Origin: Peribacillus frigoritolerans
GTDB taxonomy: Bacteria > Bacillota > Bacilli > Bacillales > DSM-1321
Assembly: GCF_030676415.1 (NCBI RefSeq)
Contig: NZ_JAUUTW010000003.1
Coordinates: 1 to 64,000 of the forward strand
DNA: 64,000 nt
Direction: 5' to 3'
In this document: piece after piece, positions 51,909 through 59,626 of the stretch
How the letters are laid out: every line of letters begins with the position of its first letter
Numbering within the stretch: position 1 is the first letter of the stretch
The notes under the pieces: generated by a model
Told to the model about the DNA's origin: nothing
The model's database searches: none
The model's input: the letters and a program-made list of their open reading frames with translations, nothing else
Made by a program: the position numbers and the translations under genes

Positions 51909-52550
51909 GAAGAAGGTCGGTTTCTTCTTCTTTTTTGCACGCTTATAGATAATGAAGAATAGTAAGAAGAGGAGTGCGAGTGCAGCTAGCGTATATTGGT
52001 TCATTTCAACAGATAGCAGTCCATAGGGAATCATTGATAGGAAGAAAAAGTATATTAGGTTGCCAAGTGCCGTCGCTACTAAAAAATCCCTGAAAGTGAC
52101 GGTGCTGACTCCAGCTGCCAAGTTAATTAAGCTTGTTGGGATAAGCGGGAATATCCTGCCTGTAAAAACGTACATGAAGCCATGCTCCACAACAGTTTCT
52201 TGCCATCTTTTTCCAATCTTCTTTAAGAGAAGCTCCTGAAACCAGTTTCTTGCTGCATAAAAAATGAATCCTGAAGCAACAACACTTGTAAACCAACTCC
52301 ATAGATAGCCATATATGAATCCGAATATCGTGACATTGATAGTCAGGAGCAAAATTAAGGGGATGATTGTAAAAGAATTTTGTACAAACATCAATACGAA
52401 TGTCACAATAAATGTAAGCAAAAGGTTTTCCTTCAATATGCCAATAACAGAATCTAGATCACTTTTCCAAACCAAAGTGAACAACTCTGCATTAAAGTAA
52501 ATAAATATTGCGATTACCAGTAGACCGATTATGGTCAGGACTTTTTTCAA
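51894..52550 (-). CDS. TVP38/TMEM64 family (VTT domain) membrane protein
   Basis: The 218-residue polytopic protein has about six membrane segments and the VTT/SNARE-associated core (FGFIYGYLWSWFTSVVASGFIFYAARN, FTGRIFPLIPTSLINLAAG in part). It is related to DedA proteins. Members move or scramble lipids, but this protein's role is unknown. It starts with TTG behind GGTGGTGG, and a basic Lys-rich tail ends the protein. Confidence 0.82.
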   Translation of the reverse strand: MKKVLTIIGLLVIAIFIYFNAELFTLVWKSDLDSVIGILKENLLLTFIVTFVLMFVQNSFTIIPLILLLTINVTIFGFIYGYLWSWFTSVVASGFIFYAARNWFQELLLKKIGKRWQETVVEHGFMYVFTGRIFPLIPTSLINLAAGVSTVTFRDFLVATALGNLIYFFFLSMIPYGLLSVEMNQYTLAALALLFLLFFIIYKRAKKKKKPTFFKKNR

Positions 52551-52671
52551 AGGGCCACCACCATTCTTACTATTAGTTTATCATTTTCGAGTTCATTGGT
52601 GAAAAAAAGAGCTGCCGCAACATGCAGACAGCTCCTTTCCATTATAGTGGGTTAATGGCGCGAAGATTCCT

Positions 52672-53157
52672 TTAAAGCCACTTTTCAAACTGAATTCTTT
52701 TGTTCATTCCATAAATGATTGGCGCGCCAATCAGGAGGACAACGAACTCACCGACAGCCGTGGTCATCCAGCTTAGCCAGAATGGCAATCCAAAGGCAAG
52801 GTTCAGTTCAATTGCAATTAAAAACATTGTGAACGTGAAAAAGATAATCGTGGCGATCATCCGTCCTTTAATGCTTTTTATGAAACGAGAAACAAAAATG
52901 ACAAGCAATAAGGCGAGCAGAGATTGCCCCACCCCAAAAATCAAATCATATGGCACCATCGGCGAAAAGAGCAGATTCGATATGAAGACTCCGCCAACGA
53001 TACCGTAGATATACTTTTTATTGAATACAATCAGATGATTCAACATTTCCGGTACACGAAATTGGAACATCTCAAAAGCTATTGGTTTAAACACCAATGA
53101 GACCGCCACATACAAGGCAGCCAATAACCCGTTTATCACGAGTGTACGAACATTCAT
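52672..53157 (-). CDS. queT: Queuosine precursor transporter QueT
   Basis: The 161-residue protein is a QueT-type ECF-transporter S component with about five membrane segments (LLAALYVAVSLVFKPIAF, FGVGQSLLALLLVIFVS, LPFWLSWMTTAVGEFVVLLIG). It imports a queuine precursor (preQ0 or preQ1) with the shared EcfAAT module. Its leader carries a preQ1-I riboswitch whose 3' end contains the ribosome binding site, which strongly supports the substrate. Confidence 0.94.
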   Translation of the reverse strand: MNVRTLVINGLLAALYVAVSLVFKPIAFEMFQFRVPEMLNHLIVFNKKYIYGIVGGVFISNLLFSPMVPYDLIFGVGQSLLALLLVIFVSRFIKSIKGRMIATIIFFTFTMFLIAIELNLAFGLPFWLSWMTTAVGEFVVLLIGAPIIYGMNKRIQFEKWL

Positions 53158-53167
53158 TTTACTCTCT

Positions 53168-53203
53168 CCCTAGTTTTTTATCGTGGGATGGTTACGAACC
53201 ACG
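53168..53203 (-). promoter_or_regulatory. preQ1-I riboswitch of queT
   Basis: On the minus strand CGTGGTTCG, TAACCATCCCACG and then ATAAAAAACTAGGGAG reproduce the class I preQ1 aptamer: a hairpin, and an A-rich tail that folds back as a pseudoknot. AACTAGGGAG includes the ribosome binding site ten bases before the queT ATG, so control is most likely translational. Confidence 0.93.
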
Positions 53204-53225
53204 TTTAGCCGTTATCCGATGGTTT

Positions 53226-53255
53226 ATAGTATCCTATGTAAGCTTGTTTCGTCAA
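53226..53255 (-). promoter_or_regulatory. Sigma-A promoter of queT
   Basis: On the minus strand TTGACG (53255-53250) and TACTAT (53231-53226) are 18 bp apart, about 20 bp before the riboswitch. Confidence 0.65.
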
Positions 53256-53377
53256 TTTGTAAAGAATGGTTTTACTTTATGAGTTTCCTAGCAGGAGTAT
53301 TAGCCCAATAGGATTTTGATTTATTGCAATGAAGGATGATATTATTTCAATATGTACTTCAAAGGAGTGAATATAAT

Positions 53378-53899
53378 ATGTCGATCGAGAGTGTCAAAAG
53401 CCATTTTAAACAATGGAAATGGGAAGGCGACGTAATGGAGTTCGAAACATCGAGTGCTACGGTGATTGAGGCAGCGGAAACCATCGGTGTTATCCCAGCG
53501 CGGATTGCTAAGACTCTCTCCTTTAAGGGGGAAGGTGAACACGCGATTTTGGTTGTTGCCGCAGGGGACGCGAAAGTGGATAATAAGAAATTTCGTCAGA
53601 CGTTCGGTTTCAAGGCAAGAATGCTTTCACCTGAAGAAGTTCTTGCACAGACCGGCCATGCAATCGGAGGAGTTTGCCCGTTTGGTCTGGCAAACGATTT
53701 AGCTGTTTTTCTTGATGTATCGATGAAGCGCTTTGAGTCATTGTTCCCGGCATGCGGCAGTGCGAACTCTGCAATAGAACTTAGACTTGCTGAATTGTTT
53801 GAATATTCAGGTGCGACGGATTGGGTGGATGTTTGTAAGGGTTGGGAAGAAAAGGGCAATGAGGAAACGGCGGTAGTCAATGCAGTTGATGACTTTTGA
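53378..53899 (+). CDS. YbaK/EbsC-type aminoacyl-tRNA deacylase-like protein
   Basis: The 173-residue protein matches the YbaK/ProX family, which clears misacylated tRNA. It shows the conserved Lys in AKTLSFKG, VVAAGDAKVDNKKFRQ, the GHAIGGVCPFGL loop and FPACGSANSAIELRLAEL. The substrate in this YwhH-like subgroup is not certain. AAGGAGTG is placed correctly for ATG 53378; an upstream in-frame start at 53336 is not supported. Confidence 0.88.
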   Translation: MSIESVKSHFKQWKWEGDVMEFETSSATVIEAAETIGVIPARIAKTLSFKGEGEHAILVVAAGDAKVDNKKFRQTFGFKARMLSPEEVLAQTGHAIGGVCPFGLANDLAVFLDVSMKRFESLFPACGSANSAIELRLAELFEYSGATDWVDVCKGWEEKGNEETAVVNAVDDF

Positions 53900-53935
53900 T
53901 TAATGGTGCCAAAAAGATTCACATGAACGCGATTG

Positions 53936-53959
53936 AGTCCACTTGGGTGGACTTTATTT
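53936..53959 (+). terminator. Terminator after the deacylase gene
   Basis: AGTCCAC (53936-53942) pairs with GTGGACT (53947-53953) around TTGG, followed by TTATTT. Confidence 0.75.
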
Positions 53960-54039
53960 GTGGGGACCGCATGCATTTTATCGGTCTATGATTAAAGCGG
54001 AAAATCGAGCAGAAAGTGTTCCTGAGCGGAGGTTGAAAG

Positions 54040-54852
54040 ATGTTAAATGGAAGCCAAAGAAAAAGTAATAGCAGCTATCTTAGTCTTAAAACTCTATATG
54101 AAGAAAATATAACGGTTAAGAGCATTGCCCAGGAACTTGAGTTTTGCCATAAAAACGATCTGGCGGTGGATATCCAGAATGAATTGGAAAAAAAGAATTT
54201 TGATATATTGGCCGTGCAAGATCAAGGGGAAATCATCGGGTATATCGAAAGGGGAGAATTAGGTGAAGGGAGCATTTCTGAATATTTAAGAAACTTTTCA
54301 CCAAGGGAAATGGTTTCGGATTCAACCCCTTTGATCCAGCTTCTCCATATTTTCAAGAATAAAACAAGGGTGTTCGTATTAGAGAATAATTCAATTAAAA
54401 AGTTGATTACCCATGCCGACCTTCAAAAGCCTCCGATCAGGATGCTGATATTCGGATATATTACCTTATTGGAAATGAGGATGAGTGATATCATCCTTGA
54501 TAGATTCGGCGATGGCAACTGGTATCCAATGATCAGCGAAGACCGTTTAGAAAAGGCAACCGAATTATATAAGAGGAGAATCGATAAAAATGAGGATATC
54601 AATATAATAGAGTGCCTGCAAATCAGTGATAAATTCGATATCATCCATAAAGATAAAGAATTGAGGTGCTTCTTCCAAATCCCTTCGAAAAGTAAAGGGA
54701 AGAAGGATGCGAATGCCATCCGGAAATTACGGGATAAGATTTCCCATGCTAATGAACTGGGTCTGGACATGTCATGGATGGAAATCATCGAGGTTGTCGA
54801 GTCCTGTGGCCGACTGCTCGAAATCTCTGAATCCTATCAGTATGAAAAATAG
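54040..54852 (+). CDS. CBS-domain protein with HEPN-like C-terminal motif
   Basis: The 270-residue soluble protein begins with a region (about 20-135) that reads like a CBS pair. The first unit holds FDILAVQDQGEIIGYIERGEL and the second holds SPREMVSDSTPLIQLLHIF, then VFVLENNSIKKLITHADL. The C-terminal half is helical and ends with LRDKISHANELGLDMSW. Its Arg231-x4-His236 arrangement matches the R-x4-6-H catalytic motif of HEPN RNases, and a long helix follows. A nucleotide-sensing CBS module linked to a HEPN-like domain is an inference from these motifs. GGAGG lies upstream; it stands alone. Confidence 0.55.
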   Translation: MLNGSQRKSNSSYLSLKTLYEENITVKSIAQELEFCHKNDLAVDIQNELEKKNFDILAVQDQGEIIGYIERGELGEGSISEYLRNFSPREMVSDSTPLIQLLHIFKNKTRVFVLENNSIKKLITHADLQKPPIRMLIFGYITLLEMRMSDIILDRFGDGNWYPMISEDRLEKATELYKRRIDKNEDINIIECLQISDKFDIIHKDKELRCFFQIPSKSKGKKDANAIRKLRDKISHANELGLDMSWMEIIEVVESCGRLLEISESYQYEK

Positions 54853-54856
54853 GGAT

Positions 54857-54881
54857 CCGGCTAATCATGCTGGTTCTTTTT
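54857..54881 (+). terminator. Weak terminator after the CBS gene
   Basis: CCGGC (54857-54861) pairs with GCTGG (54869-54873) with one wobble, followed by TTCTTTTT. Confidence 0.4.
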
Positions 54882-54896
54882 AGCGTATCCAGACAG

Positions 54897-54921
54897 AAAA
54901 AAACTGCCCATATCAGGCAGT
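54897..54921 (-). terminator. Terminator of the DUF3892 gene
   Basis: On the minus strand ACTGCC (54921-54916) pairs with GGCAGT (54908-54903) and runs into seven T. Confidence 0.85.
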
Positions 54922-54933
54922 CTCCCCGAAAAA

Positions 54934-55230
54934 TCAAAACTCCGGTAGTTGATCCAGGTTATTTTCCTTTATCCCATCGGGTTCACTCCGCAATATGTCA
55001 CGTCCATATTTATGAAAAACGTCAACATTGGCCAGGTTGCCTGCTTTGGCTTCCGAAAGGGCTGTGGGGTAGTCGAGTTCGCGGCCGGAGTTCGTCTTGA
55101 TGGCGATGATATTGTCCTCTTCATTTTTCCTTACGGCGATGATTTCTTCTTTTCCTGCTGAATCAGGTTGGTTTGCTTGCGGTGTTCCCTGGTGTTTATA
55201 TGATTCATAGGCTTTTTCAAATTGGTCCAT
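54934..55230 (-). CDS. DUF3892 protein
   Basis: The 98-residue hydrophilic protein has the DUF3892 pattern: EEIIAVRKNEEDNIIAIKTNSGRELDY, then ALSEAKAGNLANVDVFHKYGRDILRS. The function is unknown. Family members are small and often found singly in spore formers. TAGGAGG precedes the ATG. Its promoter must lie in the same short gap as the upstream elements of the adjacent alcohol dehydrogenase gene. Confidence 0.8.
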   Translation of the reverse strand: MDQFEKAYESYKHQGTPQANQPDSAGKEEIIAVRKNEEDNIIAIKTNSGRELDYPTALSEAKAGNLANVDVFHKYGRDILRSEPDGIKENNLDQLPEF

Positions 55231-55289
55231 GTTTTAGACACCTCCTAATTATAGGGTGAGCTATTTTTTCTGCAATATACAAACCGGAT

Positions 55290-55338
55290 TTCGTCCAACT
55301 TGGGCCGTTAATTCGTCCAAATGGGCCGATTTTTCGGC
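55290..55338 (+). promoter_or_regulatory. Direct-repeat activator sites upstream of adhP
   Basis: TTCGTCCAACTTGGGCCG (55290-55307) and TTCGTCCAAATGGGCCG (55312-55328) are direct repeats with start-to-start spacing of 22 bp, two helical turns. Each contains a CCAA-TTGG-like dyad. A GCCGA-TTTT-TCGGC dyad (55325-55338) overlaps the second copy. They lie about 80-115 bp upstream of the predicted sigma-54 start, the usual place for an enhancer-binding protein. Confidence 0.65.
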
Positions 55339-55379
55339 ACTTTTTTTAAGTGAATGCTGTTGCCTTGGCCTTTTTGCAG

Positions 55380-55396
55380 TGGCATGGCACTTGCAT
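55380..55396 (+). promoter_or_regulatory. Sigma-54 (SigL) promoter of adhP
   Basis: TGGCAT-GGCAC-TTGCAT has GG at -24 (55381-55382) and GC at -12 (55393-55394) with exactly ten bases between them, matching TGGCAY-N5-TTGCW. It lies about 57 bases before the adhP start codon. No sigma-A boxes compete nearby. Confidence 0.85.
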
Positions 55397-55452
55397 CTTG
55401 TGTGTAGGTAGCAAGAAATAATATCCACTAGATTAAGGGAGGAATATGAATC

Positions 55453-56520
55453 ATGAATGTAAAACAAGGGGCTAGCACTGTAAATGCAAAACAACAGGTC
55501 AAGACAATGAAAGCAGCGGTCGTCAATGAATTTAACCAAAAACTTGAGATTAAAGAAGTACCCATCCCAGAATTGGAATATGGTGAGATATTAGTGAAAA
55601 TTAAAGCCTGTGGCGTGTGTCATACCGATTTACATGCGGTACATGGTGATTGGCCGGTAAAGCCTAAGCTTCCGCTTATCCCCGGACATGAGGGTGTGGG
55701 CATTATAGAAAAGGTGGCAGAAGGCGTAACTTCCTTGAAAGTGGGTGACCGTGTTGGGATCCCCTGGCTTTATTCGGCCTGTGGCGATTGTGAATATTGT
55801 CTGACTGGAAGGGAAACGCTTTGCTTGGATCAATTGAATGCAGGCTATTCCGTGGACGGTGGGTATGCGGAATATTGTAAAGCACCTGCCAAATATGTGG
55901 TGAAGGTTCCAGAAGGGCTTGACTTTGCGGAGATTTCACCGATTTTCTGTGCAGGTGTAACGACTTATAAAGCGCTTAAGGTGTCAGAAGCAAAACCTGG
56001 TGATTGGGTAGCGATTTATGGAATTGGCGGTTTGGGCCATGTTGCCCTGCAATACGCGAAAGCGATGGGCTTTAATGTCATTGCTGTAGATATTCAAGAT
56101 GATAAGCTTGATTTGGCAACGGAACTGGGGGCGGATTACACGGTTAATGGGCTTAAGACTGATCCTGTACAGGCCATAAAGGATAAAGTTGGCGGTGTGC
56201 AGGCATCCATTTCTGTAGCGGTTACGAAAAAAGCATTCGAACAGGCTTACAGTTCAGTCAAGAGGGGCGGGACACTTGTCGTAGTGGGGTTGCCGAATGA
56301 TGAACTTCCAATCCCGATTTTTGATACAGTGTTAAATGGGGTAACTGTAAAAGGGTCAATCGTCGGGACGAGAAAAGATTTACAGGAAGCTGTTCAATTT
56401 GCGGCTGAAGGTAAAGTCAGAACGAATATAGAGACGAGGAAACTTGATGAAATCAATGATGTGTTTTCAATGATGGAAAGGGGAGAAATCAACGGACGCA
56501 TCGTATTGACTCTAGAATAG
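55453..56520 (+). CDS. adhP: Zinc-dependent alcohol dehydrogenase (AdhP type)
   Basis: The 355-residue medium-chain dehydrogenase interconverts primary alcohols such as ethanol and aldehydes with NAD(H). Catalytic zinc ligands are in [15 protein letters not shown] and [11 protein letters not shown]. The structural zinc has four Cys in [15 protein letters not shown]. The nucleotide loop is [17 protein letters not shown] 55453 has GGGAGG ten bases upstream and gives an 18-residue extension before the usual MKAAVV (55507), which has a poorer ribosome binding site. Transcription from a sigma-54 promoter ties it to the adjacent NtrC-type regulator. Confidence 0.93.
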   Translation: MNVKQGASTVNAKQQVKTMKAAVVNEFNQKLEIKEVPIPELEYGEILVKIKACGVCHTDLHAVHGDWPVKPKLPLIPGHEGVGIIEKVAEGVTSLKVGDRVGIPWLYSACGDCEYCLTGRETLCLDQLNAGYSVDGGYAEYCKAPAKYVVKVPEGLDFAEISPIFCAGVTTYKALKVSEAKPGDWVAIYGIGGLGHVALQYAKAMGFNVIAVDIQDDKLDLATELGADYTVNGLKTDPVQAIKDKVGGVQASISVAVTKKAFEQAYSSVKRGGTLVVVGLPNDELPIPIFDTVLNGVTVKGSIVGTRKDLQEAVQFAAEGKVRTNIETRKLDEINDVFSMMERGEINGRIVLTLE

Positions 56521-56526
56521 TAACAG

Positions 56527-56557
56527 AGGAGGATGCCCTGGAACGGGGCATCCTCCT
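56527..56557. terminator. Bidirectional terminator between adhP and the regulator
   Basis: AGGAGGATGCCC (56527-56538) pairs perfectly with GGGCATCCTCCT (56546-56557) in the gap between two convergent genes. T runs are weak on both sides. Confidence 0.75.
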
Positions 56558-56562
56558 ATTAA

Positions 56563-57993
56563 TTATGTCTGGTTCTTCTCATTTAATATATAGCGTAATT
56601 TCCTTATGGATATCTGCAAGCGTTTGGCTGCTTCATTCCGGTTGCCGTAGGTTTTTTGCAGTGCCTGCATGACGAGCTCCTTTCCAATTGTGGATTGAAG
56701 CTGTTTGATTTCCGTCAGGATTTCTTCAAGCATCAGTTCATCCTTCTCATTAAAGTCAGCCACCAGCCTTTTTCGCCACTCTTCAAGAAGGTTTTCAGTT
56801 GACTGAATCTCTTTAAGGGACACATTTTTGTCAGGGGTGATCTGGTTGTTAGATAAAGAGATATCATTGGCGGTTATTACCGATTTATGGTCTGCGAGAG
56901 TTAGTGTGCGCATGACCACATTAGATAGTTCGCGTATGTTGCCTGGCCAGTTGTATTGCTGTAATTTTTCAATGGCTTCTTTGGAAAAAGAGATATCTCC
57001 ATGACCATTTCTCTCAATCAAGTGACGGACAAGCAAGGGAATGTCCTCTTTTCGGTTCCTCAATGGCGGGATATCCAGAGTCACGACGTTAAGTCGGTAA
57101 AATAGGTCTTCCCGGAATTTATTTTTGTCCACAGCCTGCTGCAGATTTTCATTGGAGGCTGCCACTAACCGGGCGTTCGTCCGTAATGTCCCGCTGCTGC
57201 CAACCCGCATGAATTCCCGCGTTTCCAAAACTCGAAGCAATTTGACTTGAATGGCGGGACTCGCATCCGCAATTTCATCAAGGAAAAGCGTACCGTTCCC
57301 TGCAATTTCGAAAAAACCCTTTCGGAGCTGGGTCGCTCCTGTGAAAGCTCCCTTTTCATGACCGAATAATTCGCTTTCAAGCAGGGATTCAGAGATTGCT
57401 CCACAATTTATGCCGATAAAAGGTTCATGGTTTCGGGGGCTGGCTATGTGGATGAAGCGTGAAAGCACTTCTTTACCGCTTCCTGTTTCTCCTTCGATTA
57501 ATACATTGACTGATTTTTGGGCCACCTTGAAAGCCATTTCAATCAAATTCTTCATGAAAGGACTTTCACCGACTATGAGTCCAGAATCCTCGGCTAGCTT
57601 ATGGATGAAATGCTGATTCAAAGCTTCATTTTCATTCAATAGGTTGTCAATCTGCCTTTCCAGTACTTCAATATCCACAAAAGGTTTTTCCATATAATCA
57701 CTTGCGCCAAGTTTCATTGCATCAACAGCGGTCTTGACGGTGCTATATCCAGTCATGATCAGTACCTTGCAACGCGGCTGTAGTTGTTTTAGATGCTGCA
57801 GGAGGGAAAGGCCATCACAATCCGGAAGCTTCAAGTCTATCATTGCGACATCAAAACGCAGCTGATTCCAATCGATCTCATGAAACTCCCTCCCGCTATT
57901 CACAACTTGTACGAGGTAACCTTTCATCGTAAAAAGGCGGGATAGAAAAGTCCCAACCTCTTTCTCATCATCTACCACAAGTAAATGAACCAC
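56563..57993 (-). CDS. NtrC-family sigma-54 response regulator
   Basis: The 476-residue protein has a receiver domain with phosphoacceptor Asp53 in AMIDLKLPD. An AAA+ domain follows, with Walker A GETGSGK (168-174), the sigma-54 contact motif GAFTGA (215-220), TLFLDEIADA and the R-fingers region. A Fis-type helix-turn-helix ends the protein (GNRNEAAKRLQISIRKLRYIL). It should activate a sigma-54 promoter after phosphorylation by the kinase encoded directly upstream. The GTG start uses AGGGGATGA inside the kinase 3' end. The nearest target is adhP, convergent to it. Confidence 0.95.
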   Translation of the reverse strand: MVHLLVVDDEKEVGTFLSRLFTMKGYLVQVVNSGREFHEIDWNQLRFDVAMIDLKLPDCDGLSLLQHLKQLQPRCKVLIMTGYSTVKTAVDAMKLGASDYMEKPFVDIEVLERQIDNLLNENEALNQHFIHKLAEDSGLIVGESPFMKNLIEMAFKVAQKSVNVLIEGETGSGKEVLSRFIHIASPRNHEPFIGINCGAISESLLESELFGHEKGAFTGATQLRKGFFEIAGNGTLFLDEIADASPAIQVKLLRVLETREFMRVGSSGTLRTNARLVAASNENLQQAVDKNKFREDLFYRLNVVTLDIPPLRNRKEDIPLLVRHLIERNGHGDISFSKEAIEKLQQYNWPGNIRELSNVVMRTLTLADHKSVITANDISLSNNQITPDKNVSLKEIQSTENLLEEWRKRLVADFNEKDELMLEEILTEIKQLQSTIGKELVMQALQKTYGNRNEAAKRLQISIRKLRYILNEKNQT

Positions 57994-57997
57994 CTTA

Positions 57998-59614
57998 TCA
58001 TCCCCTTTCCTCTTCTGCTTGTAAGGGAAGCCTCAGGAAAAAAGTGCTTCCTTGTCCTGGTGTGCTCAAAACGTCGATCTTCCCACCATGGTCTTTGGCG
58101 ATGCCAAGGCTTACAGACAGCCCCAAACCTGTACCTTTTTCACGGTCTTTAGTCGTATGAAAGGGATGGAATATGAAGGGCAGGCGTTCTTTTTCAATCC
58201 CCGTTCCGTTATCAGTCACCTGAACCACCATGAAATTGTTTTCTGAATAGGTAGTGATCGCAATCGATTTTTCCGTTTGGGCGGACTCATCCAATGCGTC
58301 CTTGGCATTCAATAGCAAGTTGATGATGATCTGTTCTATCTGCGGCTGGCTGCCCTTTATGAAAGGAAGGTCCTCCTGAAGGGTAAGATGGAGGGAGATT
58401 TGCTTCTTTCCAAGTTGGAACTTCAAAAGGTTCAGAACCTGGTGAATGACCTCGTTAATAGAGTAATAGTGGAATCTATACTCATCCTGCCTTGAAAAGG
58501 TAAGCAGGCTTTTCACTATTTGCCTGCATCGGTCTCCGCAAATCTTAATATCGTCTAATAGCATATGATCCGGATTGTCCTGTGGAGTTTTCCGTAATAA
58601 AATTTGCGAGTTACCAAGAATGGCCGTTAATGGGCTATTCAATTCATGCGCAATCCCAGCTGCCATTTCACCAATCGCCCCAAGTTTACCGGCATGTAAT
58701 AGCTGGACTTCCATCTGTCTTCTTTCGGTGACATTTTTATAATAAGCAATGACCCCATATACTTGATGCTCCTTATTCTGAATCGGGTATGCATGCATTT
58801 CCAAGATGGTATCATGCTGAAGGAGAATTTCCTGAAACCCTGGCTTATTAAATGAAAAGGTATCTTGAATCAGAGATTGGGATTTTTCAATTAATGAAGG
58901 CAGGTCGGAAAAGTCCCTGGCTGAATCATTGGATTGATAGACTGTTCCTTTGTGATCAAAGACGATGATCATATCTTCAACTGCCTTGAATGTATCCTCC
59001 CACTCCTGTTTGGAATGAAGAACTTCCTTATAAAGCTGGGCATTCTCCAAAGTTAACGCAAGCTGATTGGATAGTTGCTCAAGAAATTCGAGTTCATCTT
59101 CATGCCATGTTTTCTTTTTCTTCCTGCCAAAAGTCCAAATTCCGATTTTTTTACTTTTTCCGTATAAAGGGACTAATAGAAGTGATTCGATCTCAAGGGA
59201 TAATAGACGTTCCTTTTCCGGGAAGTCCGGTAACCGTTTAACTTCCACCTGAATGGGCTGTTTTTCTTTCAAGGCGGACGAGAAATCCTGAAAAGGGTGT
59301 AACAAGTTTTTGGGATTCATTTCAAGTTCGCAGTGACCATTAGGGCAGATGTGAAGCAGGGCAGGTTCTTCCTCATACAATATGACAAAATGACTGTCAT
59401 CGAAGGAAATGAGCTGCTTAAGTTTTGCAATAACATTTCGGAGAATCTCTTGGATGTCGATGTCCATATTCATATTTTTAGTGATGTCATTCATGATTTC
59501 AAGCTGCATATTCTTCTTCTTCAGCTGATCCACGGTTTTCTTAAGTTCCGTGTAATACGTTTTCTTTGAAGATTTAACACCTGTCATTAAATCTATCATT
59601 TCAAGTTTGTTCAT
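57998..59614 (-). CDS. Cytosolic GAF/PAS sensor histidine kinase
   Basis: The 538-residue protein has no membrane segment. A short N-terminal coiled coil precedes a GAF domain (about 55-195, VIAKLKQLISFDDSHFVILYEEE in part) and a PAS domain (about 210-310). HisKA follows with His323 in AAGIAHELNSPLTAIL, then HATPase with the N box, DNGTGIEKERLPF and KGTGLGLSVS. It probably senses an internal signal and phosphorylates the NtrC-type regulator two bases downstream. GAGGTG gives proper spacing to ATG 59614; the GTG at 59623 is within that site. It follows the iron-type dehydrogenase gene in one operon. Confidence 0.92.
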   Translation of the reverse strand: MNKLEMIDLMTGVKSSKKTYYTELKKTVDQLKKKNMQLEIMNDITKNMNMDIDIQEILRNVIAKLKQLISFDDSHFVILYEEEPALLHICPNGHCELEMNPKNLLHPFQDFSSALKEKQPIQVEVKRLPDFPEKERLLSLEIESLLLVPLYGKSKKIGIWTFGRKKKKTWHEDELEFLEQLSNQLALTLENAQLYKEVLHSKQEWEDTFKAVEDMIIVFDHKGTVYQSNDSARDFSDLPSLIEKSQSLIQDTFSFNKPGFQEILLQHDTILEMHAYPIQNKEHQVYGVIAYYKNVTERRQMEVQLLHAGKLGAIGEMAAGIAHELNSPLTAILGNSQILLRKTPQDNPDHMLLDDIKICGDRCRQIVKSLLTFSRQDEYRFHYYSINEVIHQVLNLLKFQLGKKQISLHLTLQEDLPFIKGSQPQIEQIIINLLLNAKDALDESAQTEKSIAITTYSENNFMVVQVTDNGTGIEKERLPFIFHPFHTTKDREKGTGLGLSVSLGIAKDHGGKIDVLSTPGQGSTFFLRLPLQAEEERG

Positions 59615-59626
59615 GCTTTTCACCTC

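Noticed and set aside
55261..55539. Minus-strand 92-codon frame over the adhP promoter
   Set aside because: It overlaps the sigma-54 promoter, the repeats and the start of adhP, and has no family resemblance.
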